64,000 bases of DNA, taken from NCBI GenBank assembly GCA_044359565.1, contig JBIKLX010000001.1:6888-70887 (forward strand), written 5' to 3'. Source of the stretch: VFMC01 sp044359565 (GTDB lineage: Bacteria > Actinomycetota > Acidimicrobiia > Acidimicrobiales > Ilumatobacteraceae). Below, piece after piece: positions 8,324 through 21,144 of this stretch. Both the position numbers and the translations under genes were made by a program. The notes beneath the pieces are model-generated. The model ran no database searches. It saw only the letters and a list, made by a program, of their open reading frames with translations, and had not been told where the DNA came from. Within the stretch, counting starts at the first letter, position 1. Each line of letters begins with the position of its first letter.

Positions 8324-8329
8324 ACTGTA
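8324..8329 (-). promoter_or_regulatory. -10 element of the crotonase gene at 7589-8317
   Basis: TACAGT on the minus strand, 6 nt before the ATG at 8317. It overlaps the start codon of the divergent gene at 8329, so the two promoters physically compete for the same bases. Confidence 0.55.
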
Positions 8330-8643
8330 TGCCTGCCTCCCCCGTCGATCCCCATTCGCCCGACCTCAACGGCCCCGCCGCAGGTGCCGCCGGAACCGAT
8401 CCGGTGCGCGAACGGCGCCGCCGCATCGCCCGGTGGACGGCGTTGGCCAATCGACTCGGCTACCTGGCCTTCGGTGTGGCCATCGCCGCGTTCGCCGTCG
8501 GACTGCTCACCGACTTCACGTCGACGATGGCCTCCATCAGCATCGCCGGTCTGGTGGTGGGTACCATTCTGCTGGCCCCGGCCATCGTGCTGGGCTACGC
8601 CATCAAGGCCGCCGAACGCGACGACGTCGAGCGCGGACTCTGA
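8329..8643 (+). CDS. Small two-helix membrane protein, function unknown
   Basis: This is a 104-residue protein with a polar Pro/Ala-rich N-terminus, an Arg-rich segment (VRERRRRIARW), two predicted membrane helices (about residues 44-63 and 71-92) and a short charged tail (KAAERDDVERGL). I do not recognise a family beyond a generic small actinobacterial membrane protein. It lies 23 nt before the TetR gene on the same strand. A TACCAT hexamer at 8312-8317 is 11 nt upstream of the ATG and coincides with the start codon of the divergent crotonase gene. Confidence 0.75.
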   Translation: MPASPVDPHSPDLNGPAAGAAGTDPVRERRRRIARWTALANRLGYLAFGVAIAAFAVGLLTDFTSTMASISIAGLVVGTILLAPAIVLGYAIKAAERDDVERGL

Positions 8644-8648
8644 GCCGT

Positions 8649-8654
8649 TAGCCT
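8649..8654 (+). promoter_or_regulatory. -10 element of the TetR gene
   Basis: TAGCCT, 12 nt before the ATG at 8667, just after the stop of the membrane protein gene. Spacing predicts a 5' leader of only a few nt. Confidence 0.5.
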
Positions 8655-8666
8655 CTCTCGCCGGTC

Positions 8667-9260
8667 ATGAACACCCGACTCCCGGCCGGTGAACGGCGCG
8701 AACAGATCATCGCCGTCGCCGTCCCGGTGTTCGCCCGCAGCGGCTACCACGGTGCATCGATGAACGACGTGGCCGATGCCGCCGGGGTCACCAAGCCGGT
8801 GCTGTACCAGCACTTCGCGTCGAAGCAAGACCTGTACCTGGCGCTCATCCACGAGGCCGGCCAGCGGATGATCGCGGCCATCGGCAAGGCAACGGCCGGC
8901 GCGACCGACGGCCGGGCCCAGACCGAACTCGGCTTCCGCGCCTACTTCCGCTGGGTGGCCGACGACCACGACGGGTTCCTGCTGCTGTTCTCTACCCAGG
9001 CCAACCGCGACGCTGCAGCCACCAAGGCCATCCGCACCATCACGTCGGAAGCGGCCTCGGCCATCGCCCCGCTCATCGCCATCGAGATCGACCACGAACA
9101 GCGGCGCACCCTGGCCCACGGCCTGGTGGGCCTGGCCGAGGGGGTGTCGCGGCGTCTGGTGGAACGCGGCGACGACTTCGACCCCGACGCACTGGCCCGT
9201 CTGGTGGCCAACCTCGCCTGGGCCGGCCTGCGCGCCATCGGACCCGACCCGGCCCGCTGA
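8667..9260 (+). CDS. TetR/AcrR family transcriptional regulator
   Basis: This is a 197-residue repressor-type regulator. The N-terminal helix-turn-helix is clear: REQIIAVAVPVFARSGYHGA, then SMNDVADAAGVTKPVLYQHF (recognition helix with the YxHF ending) and ASKQDLYLALI. The C-terminal ligand domain (about residues 80-197) is helical and not assignable to a ligand. It is convergent with lhr and could control its own operon or the membrane protein gene just upstream. A 14-nt tandem repeat (9247-9274) includes the stop codon. Confidence 0.93.
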   Translation: MNTRLPAGERREQIIAVAVPVFARSGYHGASMNDVADAAGVTKPVLYQHFASKQDLYLALIHEAGQRMIAAIGKATAGATDGRAQTELGFRAYFRWVADDHDGFLLLFSTQANRDAAATKAIRTITSEAASAIAPLIAIEIDHEQRRTLAHGLVGLAEGVSRRLVERGDDFDPDALARLVANLAWAGLRAIGPDPAR

Positions 9261-9274
9261 ACCCGGCCCGCTGA
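9247..9274. repeat. 14-nt tandem duplication over the tetR stop codon
   Basis: Two exact copies of ACCCGGCCCGCTGA followed by a partial third (GCCCGG). The first copy holds the last TetR codons and the TGA. It lies in the 27-nt gap between convergent tetR and lhr. Confidence 0.85.
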
Positions 9275-9287
9275 GCCCGGCACCGCG

Positions 9288-13778
<4,491 letters not shown>

Positions 13779-13784
13779 GAGCAG

Positions 13785-13790
13785 AGGCTA
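13785..13790 (-). promoter_or_regulatory. -10 element of lhr
   Basis: TAGCCT on the minus strand, 6 nt before the GTG start at 13778, with no Shine-Dalgarno sequence. A clear member of the leaderless set. Confidence 0.6.
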
Positions 13791-13824
13791 CGTGGCGGGT
13801 GTGCCAGAGATACCGGGAGCAGCC

Positions 13825-15999
13825 TCAGCTGCTGACACCGTCCAACCCGTCGAGGGCCCGGGCGACCACGGTGCCACGTTCCGGCGAGGTGGCGAGCGCC
13901 GATGCGGCTTCGGTGAGCTGCTGGGGCAGCACGCTGGCAACTGCACCGAGCACGTCCTCGATGTTGTCGGTGGCGATGCCAGGACCGACGGCCAGACTGC
14001 GCGTCGGTGCCACCGGTTCGAGACTGTCGAGCACGAGGGCCGCCAACATCTGGTCGGCCGCGTCGCCGTAGGTGCCGTCGAGCAGGCGTTCGAGCGGATC
14101 GCCGACCTCGAGCTGCCCTGCCTCTGCCAGCCGCAGCCGGGCATCGAGCGCGGCGAAGAATCCACCTCGCGCGCTCACCTGGGCCATGTACACCGCGAGT
14201 TGCGGTTGGAGGCCGAAACGCTCGACGAGGGCACCGGCCAGTTCCTGGTTGCCGTCGGCAGGTCCGCCGGCGAGGGCGCACACCACGAAGGCCAACTCGT
14301 CGACACCGACGGCCGAGACGATGTGGCGGGCGATGCGGGGGTCGCCCGCCTTCACCGCCATCGACGCCGCCCACCAGGTCGACTCCTGCTTGGTCGGCTC
14401 GCGCATCGCAGCGAGCTGGCGGAACGCGAGATCGTGGTCGCCCACCAGCGCGGCCATGAACACATGGAGCGACCGAACTTCATCGGGCGAGGCGACGAAG
14501 TTGTAGTACTGCACCGACTCGAGACCAGCGAGCATCTCGAGTGCCACATCGGGTTCGCCGAGCGACGTCGCCAACACCCATCGCGCCGCACCGCGGGCAG
14601 CAGGGTCCTGATGCCCCTCGGCGATGGGCCGCAGCAGCGCTTGCACGTTCATCGTCCGGTCGGTGTCGCACCAGAGACATGCGGTCAGCAACGTCGACAG
14701 CACGAATGCCGGCCCTTCGGTGTGCTCCGCGATCACCTGCGAGAAGACGTCGAGCGCCTCTTCGACCTGCCCTGCGAACTGCAGTGCTCGTCCGTACTCG
14801 TACAGATCGAGGCCATTGCTCGCCGAACCATCGGACTCCGCGAGCCGCTTCTCGGCGATCCGGAGGTTGCGCTCCGACCGCTTCTCGGTCTGCAGCGAGT
14901 AGCCCCAGTGGACCACAGCGATCTGTTCGAAACGCAGCTCGTCGGGAAGCACGCCGTCGGGCCGCATCACGACCTCGTGGATGCGGTTGCGCCAGTGCAT
15001 GTGCCGGGGGAAGACCCGCCGCTGGATCATTCCGGCGAGGATCATGCCCGACACCTCGTTGTGCACGCTCTTCACGGGCAGCGACACCACCATGTCGGTA
15101 GGCGCACCGCGGAGCAGTTCGCGCAACTCGGCGACCTGCTCGGGCGTGGCCTCCACCGTGTCGTCGGCGTCGACGACGAAGTTCCAGTCGCCGCGCATCA
15201 TGGCCCACGCCTCGTTGCGGGCCCGGCCGAAGTCGTCGTCCCAGTAGCCGAGGCGAACTGCGGCACCCATGGCCCGGGCCAGTTCGACGGTGTCGTCGGT
15301 CGAGCCGGTGTCGTACACCACCACCTCATCGGCCACCAGTTGGGCAGCGGCGACAGCACTCTCGATCCGGGCTGCCTCGTTCTTCACGATCATCGTCGCG
15401 CTGATGAACGGCACGTCGCGGTGGTGGCACCACACGGTCGCCACCACATCGGCGCACTCGCCCAGATCGCCCACGTGCACGGGCCGGGTCCGGATGCGGC
15501 TCGCATCGGCCAATGCAAACACTGCAGGCAGCGGGAACGACGCATCGACGGAGTGCTCGCTCGGCCGACCGGCGATCGCCGCGGCATGGGCCTCGAGCTC
15601 GTTGGCATCGGCGGCGCCGCGTGGTGGGTAGAAACCGCACATGGGCCAGATGCCGATGTTCGACGACGGCACCGCCACGTCGCTGCCGGCCAGCACTGCG
15701 CCTGCGAGTGCCGCCACACCGGCGGGTGACAGGTGGACGAAACGGTCGGCGTCGATACAGACGGCCGGGCCCACCGGGAGATCCTGCCAGGACGCCACCT
15801 CGGTCATCGCGATCACCCCGAGGAGGCCGTATACCTGCCTGCGCGCCTCATCGCTGCCGACGAGTACGACACCGACACCGACTCCGACACCGACTCCGAC
15901 ACTGGTACGCGTCGACGCCCGCCCACCCGCCTCCAGGTCGGTCGGCACACCGAGTGTGGCGGTGGTCGTACGGTCGTCGCTCGTGGCGGGGTGGTTCAT
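13825..15999 (-). CDS. GT2-family glycosyltransferase with helical-repeat C-terminus
   Basis: This is a 724-residue protein in three parts. Residues about 1-190 hold a VG-repeat (from a 6-nt DNA repeat) then LVGSDEARRQVYGLLGVIAM and CGFYPPRG, of no family I recognise. Residues about 193-400 are a GT-A glycosyltransferase-2 domain: ISATMIVKNEAARIESAVAA, VVVYDTGSTDDTVELA (D230) and a DxD-like NFVVDADDTVEATPEQV, as in glycan or peptide glycosyltransferases. The rest is alpha-helical and TPR-like (YEYGRALQFAGQVEEALDVF). The ATG at 15999 has a strong GAGAGGAG Shine-Dalgarno site, unlike most first genes here. Acceptor unknown. It is divergent from the helicase at 16103. Confidence 0.82.
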   Translation of the reverse strand: MNHPATSDDRTTTATLGVPTDLEAGGRASTRTSVGVGVGVGVGVVLVGSDEARRQVYGLLGVIAMTEVASWQDLPVGPAVCIDADRFVHLSPAGVAALAGAVLAGSDVAVPSSNIGIWPMCGFYPPRGAADANELEAHAAAIAGRPSEHSVDASFPLPAVFALADASRIRTRPVHVGDLGECADVVATVWCHHRDVPFISATMIVKNEAARIESAVAAAQLVADEVVVYDTGSTDDTVELARAMGAAVRLGYWDDDFGRARNEAWAMMRGDWNFVVDADDTVEATPEQVAELRELLRGAPTDMVVSLPVKSVHNEVSGMILAGMIQRRVFPRHMHWRNRIHEVVMRPDGVLPDELRFEQIAVVHWGYSLQTEKRSERNLRIAEKRLAESDGSASNGLDLYEYGRALQFAGQVEEALDVFSQVIAEHTEGPAFVLSTLLTACLWCDTDRTMNVQALLRPIAEGHQDPAARGAARWVLATSLGEPDVALEMLAGLESVQYYNFVASPDEVRSLHVFMAALVGDHDLAFRQLAAMREPTKQESTWWAASMAVKAGDPRIARHIVSAVGVDELAFVVCALAGGPADGNQELAGALVERFGLQPQLAVYMAQVSARGGFFAALDARLRLAEAGQLEVGDPLERLLDGTYGDAADQMLAALVLDSLEPVAPTRSLAVGPGIATDNIEDVLGAVASVLPQQLTEAASALATSPERGTVVARALDGLDGVSS
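15868..15903. repeat. 6-nt tandem repeat (GACACC/GACTCC) in the glycosyltransferase gene
   Basis: Six units of GACACC or GACTCC. In the minus-strand gene they encode alternating Val-Gly. Copy-number change would keep the frame, so on/off phase variation is not expected. Confidence 0.9.
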
Positions 16000-16102
16000 G
16001 AGGACTCCTCTCGCCGGTGATCGTTCAGGAAACCCCGAGTTCGGCAAGCACTTTCTCGGCGGCGTGTTTGTGCCCTCGTGTACTGCCAGACTGAACGGCC
16101 CC

Positions 16103-17854
16103 ATGTCGTCGTCCGAACCGCTCCGCGCCCCGGCCCAGCCCGGCCTGCACGAGCACCCGACGGTGCGTCTGCGCCACTGGCAGCGGGCTGCATTCGACCT
16201 GTTCAGCACCCATGAGCGGCCCGATTTCCTGGCCGTTGCCACGCCCGGCGCCGGCAAGACCACGTTCGCTCTCACCTGCGCCCGCTGGGCGCTCGCCCAG
16301 CAGCGGCGGCGCCTCATCGTGGTGGCCCCGACCAGCCACCTGAAGATGCAGTGGGCCCTCGCCGCCCACCGCCTCGGGCTGGAACTCGACCCCGACTGGT
16401 CGCCCGCCGGCGGCCTGGCCCGCGACGTGCACGGTCTGGTCACCACCTATCAGCACCTCGCCACGGCCGGCACAGCCAAGGCGCTGCGCGGCCTCGCCCA
16501 CGACGCATTCGTCATCCTCGACGAGATCCACCACGCCGGCGACGAACGCGCCTGGGGCGACTCGGTGCGCCATGCCTTCGACACCGCCCACCGCCGCCTG
16601 TGCCTGTCGGGCACACCCTTCCGCAGCGACACCGCCTCCATCCCCTTCGTCGAGTACCAGGTCACCGCCGAGGGCGACGCGGCCTTCAGCCACTACACCT
16701 ACGGCTACGCCGACGCCCTCCGCGACGGAGGCGTGGTGCGACCGGTCTACTTCCCGCGCTTCGACGGGGTGATGGAGTGGAGTGCCCCCGACGGCAGCGT
16801 CGTGAGCGCCGACTTCCACGACGAACTGGCCCGCGATGGCATGTCGCAGCGGCTACGCACGGCGCTCAGCCTCGACGGCGACTGGCTGGCAGCCGTGCTG
16901 CGCCAGGCCCACGAGCGGTTGATGTTGCTGCGCACGATGCCGAACGGGCAGCCCGACGCAGGCGGCCTCGTCATCGCCATGGACCAGGCCCATGCCCACG
17001 GCATCGCTGCGCTCATCCGTCGCCATTTCGGTGTGCCCGCCGAGGTGGTGGTGAGCGACGACCCCACCGCCTCCGACCGCATCGCCCGCTTCGCCACATC
17101 CGACGCCCCCTGGCTGGTGGCCGTGCGGATGGTGAGTGAAGGGGTCGACATCCCGCGCCTACGCGTGGGTGTGTACGCCACAACGGTGACGACCGAGTTG
17201 TTCTTCCGCCAGGCAGTGGGCCGGTTCGTGCGCTGGCAGACCGACCGCGGCTCGCAGAAGGCCTATGTGTTCTTGCCCGACGACCCGCGCCTGCGTACCC
17301 ACGCCTTCCAGATCGCCGAGGCGCGACGCCACGTGCTTCGCCCGCCGGTGCCCAACGACGACGACCCCGAGGGCCCCGACCGGGCCGACGACCTCACCGG
17401 CGGCGTCGAGGCCTTCGAACCCGAGCAGCTGTCGCTGTTCTCGGTGCTCAGCTCGGTGGCGACAGGCATGCGCATCAGTGCCGTCACCCCCGATGGCATC
17501 GCCTACGACGACGAACCCGAGCAGTTGGCCACCGCCGACGCCGACCCCGAACTCGACGGCCTGCTCGACCTACTGCTGCCCGACATCCCCACCGACGCCG
17601 GCTGGTCGCGCGACCTCGGCCGCAGCGTGGCCGAGGTGAAACAAGACCTTCGGGCCCGCAACGCAGCCGTCGCGCAGCGACTCGTCGACCTCACCGGTCT
17701 GTCGCACGGCAAGGTGAACGCCGAGATGAACCGGCTCGCGAACGTGGCAGCCGTGGGCGCCGCCACGACCGACCAACTCGACCGACGGCTGCGCCAGGCC
17801 GAGGCCTGGCTTGGCCGCATCCGCGGCCGCGGCCCGTCGGACCGGCCACGGTAG
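16103..17854 (+). CDS. DEAD/DEAH-box superfamily 2 helicase
   Basis: This is a 583-residue SF2 helicase of the type III restriction-like/UvrB-related fold. Motif Q-like RHWQRAAFDLF, Walker A AVATPGAGKTTFALTCA, motif II VILDEIHHAGDERAWG, motif III LCLSGTPFRSD, motif V AVRMVSEGVDIPRLRVGVYA and motif VI FFRQAVGRFVRWQ are all present. The C-terminal 150 residues (LSLFSVLSSVATGMR onward) are family specific, with a charged helical end. No nuclease or methylase partner is adjacent, so it is unlikely to be part of a restriction system. The start is ATG 16103, ten nt after a CAGACT hexamer. A longer in-frame ORF upstream is antisense to the glycosyltransferase and rejected. Confidence 0.88.
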   Translation: MSSSEPLRAPAQPGLHEHPTVRLRHWQRAAFDLFSTHERPDFLAVATPGAGKTTFALTCARWALAQQRRRLIVVAPTSHLKMQWALAAHRLGLELDPDWSPAGGLARDVHGLVTTYQHLATAGTAKALRGLAHDAFVILDEIHHAGDERAWGDSVRHAFDTAHRRLCLSGTPFRSDTASIPFVEYQVTAEGDAAFSHYTYGYADALRDGGVVRPVYFPRFDGVMEWSAPDGSVVSADFHDELARDGMSQRLRTALSLDGDWLAAVLRQAHERLMLLRTMPNGQPDAGGLVIAMDQAHAHGIAALIRRHFGVPAEVVVSDDPTASDRIARFATSDAPWLVAVRMVSEGVDIPRLRVGVYATTVTTELFFRQAVGRFVRWQTDRGSQKAYVFLPDDPRLRTHAFQIAEARRHVLRPPVPNDDDPEGPDRADDLTGGVEAFEPEQLSLFSVLSSVATGMRISAVTPDGIAYDDEPEQLATADADPELDGLLDLLLPDIPTDAGWSRDLGRSVAEVKQDLRARNAAVAQRLVDLTGLSHGKVNAEMNRLANVAAVGAATTDQLDRRLRQAEAWLGRIRGRGPSDRPR

Positions 17855-17857
17855 CCT
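17852..17857 (+). promoter_or_regulatory. -10 element of the DtxR-family gene
   Basis: TAGCCT, 7 nt before the ATG at 17865. It overlaps the stop codon of the upstream helicase gene, so the regulator can be transcribed independently. Confidence 0.6.
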
Positions 17858-17864
17858 GGGGCCC

Positions 17865-18527
17865 ATGCCGGCCTCCGGAGAACACCACCCTGCGTTCGAG
17901 GAGTACTGCGAGTGCATCTTCGAACTGCACGAAGACGATGTCGACGTCATCAACGCGCGCATCGCCGATCGCCTGCAGGTGAGCCGGCAGGCCGTCGGTG
18001 AGATGATCCGTCGGCTCGAGGCCGAGCAGCTCGTCTCCACGGCCGACGGCTCCATCGTGCTCACCGACCGCGGTCTCGTGCTGGCCCAACGGGTCGTCCG
18101 CCGCCACCGTCTTGCCGAACGATTCCTCACCGACATGCTCGGGCTGTCGTGGGCCGAGGCCCACCACGAGGCCGGCAAGTGGGAGCACATCATGAGCGAC
18201 TCGGTCGAGCAGGCGATGGACCGGGTGCTCGGCAGCCCCACCACCTGTCCGCACGGTAACCCCATTCCTGGGTCCCCCTACGACGCGCCCGCCTCGCGGC
18301 CGCTCAGCACCATCGCCGTCGGGCAGCGGTTCGTCGTGAACCGCATCCCCGAGGAACTCGAGTTCACCCCCGGCCTGCTCGAGTTCCTCGAGCAGTCGAG
18401 CATCACCCCGGGCAACGACGGGGTGCTCGCTGCGGCATCGCCCGACGGCACGCTCACCGTGTCGATGAACGGCGCCACCATCGGCCTCAGCGCCTTCGCC
18501 AGCGCCCGCATCCTGGTCACCGCCTGA
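17865..18527 (+). CDS. DtxR/MntR-family metal-dependent regulator
   Basis: This is a 220-residue metalloregulator with a winged helix (INARIADRLQVSRQAVGEM, then RRLEAEQLV), a dimerisation/metal domain (VVRRHRLAERFLTDMLG, GKWEHIMSDSVEQAMDRVL) and a C-terminal SH3-like FeoA domain (about residues 145-218, starting PLSTIAVGQRFVV), so it has IdeR/DtxR architecture. By my alignment the N-terminus EEYCECIFEL carries Glu residues at the MntR-type metal positions, but the residue three before EH in GKWEH is Gly, where DtxR has Cys102 and MntR has Glu99. Metal specificity is therefore uncertain. Its stop overlaps the next start (TGATG). Confidence 0.9.
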   Translation: MPASGEHHPAFEEYCECIFELHEDDVDVINARIADRLQVSRQAVGEMIRRLEAEQLVSTADGSIVLTDRGLVLAQRVVRRHRLAERFLTDMLGLSWAEAHHEAGKWEHIMSDSVEQAMDRVLGSPTTCPHGNPIPGSPYDAPASRPLSTIAVGQRFVVNRIPEELEFTPGLLEFLEQSSITPGNDGVLAAASPDGTLTVSMNGATIGLSAFASARILVTA

Positions 18528-18940
18528 TGCCGCCCGCTGGTCGAGTCGGGCTCGTCGCCGTGCTCGGTGTCGCCGTACTCGGTCTCGGCGCCTGCGCGGC
18601 CACCACCTACGACTCCGAACTCGTCGCCACCACCACCATCGCGGTCACCACCACCGTGCCCACCGGCACCGCAGTCGATCTGCTGCCCCGCATGGTGGTC
18701 GAGGGGCAGAGCGTCGGAGGCCTGATGGTCGACGGTGGCGACGCCAGAGCAGCGGTCGAGCGCCTCACGGCCCTCTGGAATGCGGTCCGCGACGAGGTGG
18801 CGGCCAGCCGACCCGATCTGATCGACGGCTTCGACCAGCAGGTCGACCGGTTCCAGCGCGCGGTGCAGTTCAAGCGCGCTGCCGACGCCGACAAGTCGGC
18901 ACGCAACCTCGTCGTGCTGGTCGACGCCTACCTGGGTTGA
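18527..18940 (+). CDS. Small lipoprotein, function unknown
   Basis: This is a 137-residue predicted lipoprotein with a signal peptide ending in lipobox GLGAC (Cys23), then a Thr/Val-rich linker and a helical domain of about 80 residues (DARAAVERLTALWNAVRDEV, LIDGFDQQVDRFQRAVQFKR, ADADKSARNLVVLVDAYLG). It is translationally coupled to the metalloregulator by a TGATG overlap. In iron-regulator contexts such helical lipoproteins can belong to metal uptake, but nothing in this sequence shows a metal site. Convergent with the HelR-like gene, 7 nt apart. Confidence 0.75.
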   Translation: MPPAGRVGLVAVLGVAVLGLGACAATTYDSELVATTTIAVTTTVPTGTAVDLLPRMVVEGQSVGGLMVDGGDARAAVERLTALWNAVRDEVAASRPDLIDGFDQQVDRFQRAVQFKRAADADKSARNLVVLVDAYLG

Positions 18941-18947
18941 TCGGCGC

Positions 18948-21095
18948 TCAGCGCATCGACGGAGGCAGTGCCTCGGCGTGCACGACGGTGAGGCGGCGCG
19001 TGCTGCGGGTGAGGGCGACGTAGAGCGCCCGGAGGCCCTGCGACTCGGCATGAACGATGGCTGCCGGCTCGACCACCACCACGCCGTCGAGTTCGAGACC
19101 CTTCACCACGCTGACCGGCACCACCGTGGTGCCGACGTTCAGACCCTGGCGCGTGGCCCTGCCGTGTTCGATGCCCGCCAGTTCGAGCGCGGCCGACACG
19201 TCGTCGACCATGGCGTCGGGCACGACCACCGCGATGCTGCCCCCGGGCAGCGCCGATACCAGGTCGGCGGTGGCCGTCGCCACAGCAGCGAACAGGTCGG
19301 CCGACTGCTCGACGGCCACGAACTCGGGCCGCTCGTCGCCGGCGCGCACGCTGATAGGTGCCCGCAGCGACGGCGTGGCAGCCATCATCACGCGGTTGGC
19401 CAGTTCCATGATGAGGTCGGGAATGCGATAGCCGACGCTGAGGCCAATGACCCGCGACGGGCGGTTGTCGGGCAGGTGGGCCAGCACCTCGTCCCAGCTG
19501 TCGGGTGCCAGCGCACCAGTGGCCTGGGCGATGTCGCCCACCACGGTCATGCTGCCGTTCAACGACCGACGCGAGGCCATCCGCAGTTGCATCGGGGTGA
19601 GGTCTTGCACCTCGTCGATGACGATATGGCCGTACGTACGGATCTCATCGGGGTCGGCCCCCTCGCCCGACACCGCGCTCCGGCGCACGGGGCGGGGCCC
19701 GAGGTAGTTGCGGGCCTCGTCGAGCAACGCGACGTCGTGCTCGCTCCAGCGCACCTCGGCGACTTCGGCCGAGCGGGGCCGGTGGAGCGACAGGTATTCG
19801 GCCTCACCGAGCACCGTCGACGCAGCGAGCTTCAGCAACGCCTTCGATCCGAACAGGTCGTGCAGCAACTCTGCGGGCGTGAGCACCGGCCACATGCGTT
19901 CGAGGGCTTCACGCACCTCGGGCAGCGACCGCACGGTGTCCTTCACCGACGCCGGATCGGCCGAACCGTCGCGCCAGGTGGCCGCCATTGCCGCCCACAC
20001 CTCGCCCTCCAGCCACTTGCGCGCTGCGTTGTGACGACGGAATCGACGCTGTGCGGCACGCACGATGCGCGCCGACTCGTCGGCCCGCAGCCGCACATAC
20101 CCGGACCGGAAGGGCACCACCAGGTCGGCCCGCAACGGCCGCTCGCGGTCGGTGACCGCCTTGTCGATGACATCGGCCATGCGGATGTCGCCCTTCACCC
20201 GGGCCGTGAGCGCCGACTCGGTCGGGTCGACGCCGAAGCGGGCCCATTCGACGTCGGGCACGAGATCGGCGAGCACCACCTGCTCGACACCGGCCTCACC
20301 CAGCGACGGCAGCACCCGCTCGATGTAACGAAGGAACACCCGGTTCGGGCCGATGACGAGCACGCCCTGGTCCTCGAGCGGGAAGCGGAACGTGTACAGG
20401 AGGTAGGCAGCGCGGTGCAGCGCGACGACGGTTTTGCCGGTTCCCGGGCCGCCCTGCACCACCAGCACCCCGGCCTGCGGGCTGCGGATGATCTCGTCCT
20501 GTTCGCCCTGGATGGTGGCGACGATGTCGCCGAGCTGGCCGGTACGGCCGCGGTTCAGCGCAGTGAGCAGCGTGGAGTAGCCGCGCAGGTTGCCGGGCGC
20601 CACCGGGCTGGCGAGGCCTTCGTCGCCCACCACGCCGAGGTGGCCCTCACCGAACATTTCGTCCTCGAGCCCCAGCAGGCGGCGGCCCTCGACCGCGAAA
20701 TGACGGCGCCGCACCAGGCCCATCGGCTGGCGCCCGGTGGCGCGGTAGAACGGTTCGGCGACGGGCGCTCGCCAGTCGACCACCACGGGCTCGCTCTCGG
20801 CATCGGCCACCGCGAGGCGGCCGATGTGGAAGCTCTCGACACCCTCGGGATCCTCGGCCAACCGATCGATACGACCGAACACCAGCGCCGCGTCGCCCAG
20901 ATCGAGCGTGGTGAGCCGATTGAGCAGTGCTTCGTCGAACACGTCGCGTTCGTAGCGTGCCTGGAAGGTGCCACCGAGGGTGGCTTCGCTCAGCTCACGG
21001 AGCTTCCAGGCGTCGGTTCGACTCTGTTCGAGGCAGTGGTAGGCGTGATCGATGTACGCCTGCTCAGCCGCCAGATCGGGGTGCTGCTGCGTCAT
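18948..21095 (-). CDS. helR: HelD/HelR-like RNA polymerase-associated ATPase (UvrD-like helicase)
   Basis: This is a 715-residue superfamily 1 UvrD-like ATPase. The N-terminal helical arm (EQAYIDHAYHCLEQSRTDAW) precedes the 1A domain with Walker A VVQGGPGTGKTVVALHRAAY (K221), the helicase II motif YGHIVIDEVQDLTPMQLRM, and motifs VIGLSVGYRIPDLIM and LRALYVALTRSTRRLTVVHA. The pattern of SF1 motifs with a long N-terminal coiled arm matches HelD (Bacillus) and HelR/HelD (mycobacteria and Streptomyces), which dislodge or recycle RNA polymerase and can confer rifampicin tolerance. The start is ATG 21095. A TAGGCT hexamer lies 10 nt upstream. The longer in-frame ORF upstream overlaps the HD-GYP gene and is rejected. 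Confidence 0.87.
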   Translation of the reverse strand: MTQQHPDLAAEQAYIDHAYHCLEQSRTDAWKLRELSEATLGGTFQARYERDVFDEALLNRLTTLDLGDAALVFGRIDRLAEDPEGVESFHIGRLAVADAESEPVVVDWRAPVAEPFYRATGRQPMGLVRRRHFAVEGRRLLGLEDEMFGEGHLGVVGDEGLASPVAPGNLRGYSTLLTALNRGRTGQLGDIVATIQGEQDEIIRSPQAGVLVVQGGPGTGKTVVALHRAAYLLYTFRFPLEDQGVLVIGPNRVFLRYIERVLPSLGEAGVEQVVLADLVPDVEWARFGVDPTESALTARVKGDIRMADVIDKAVTDRERPLRADLVVPFRSGYVRLRADESARIVRAAQRRFRRHNAARKWLEGEVWAAMAATWRDGSADPASVKDTVRSLPEVREALERMWPVLTPAELLHDLFGSKALLKLAASTVLGEAEYLSLHRPRSAEVAEVRWSEHDVALLDEARNYLGPRPVRRSAVSGEGADPDEIRTYGHIVIDEVQDLTPMQLRMASRRSLNGSMTVVGDIAQATGALAPDSWDEVLAHLPDNRPSRVIGLSVGYRIPDLIMELANRVMMAATPSLRAPISVRAGDERPEFVAVEQSADLFAAVATATADLVSALPGGSIAVVVPDAMVDDVSAALELAGIEHGRATRQGLNVGTTVVPVSVVKGLELDGVVVVEPAAIVHAESQGLRALYVALTRSTRRLTVVHAEALPPSMR

Positions 21096-21105
21096 GGGTC
21101 TGACG

Positions 21106-21111
21106 AGCCTA
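21106..21111 (-). promoter_or_regulatory. -10 element of the HelR-like gene
   Basis: TAGGCT on the minus strand, 10 nt before the ATG at 21095. This spacing would leave a leader of about 3 nt. Confidence 0.45.
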
Positions 21112-21144
21112 CCGGCGCCGTCCGGCGGGCGGACGGGCGAGCGA

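Noticed and set aside
13792..15729. Plus-strand ORF of 645 codons
   Set aside because: Fully antisense to the GT2 glycosyltransferase gene, with His/Arg-rich shadow composition.
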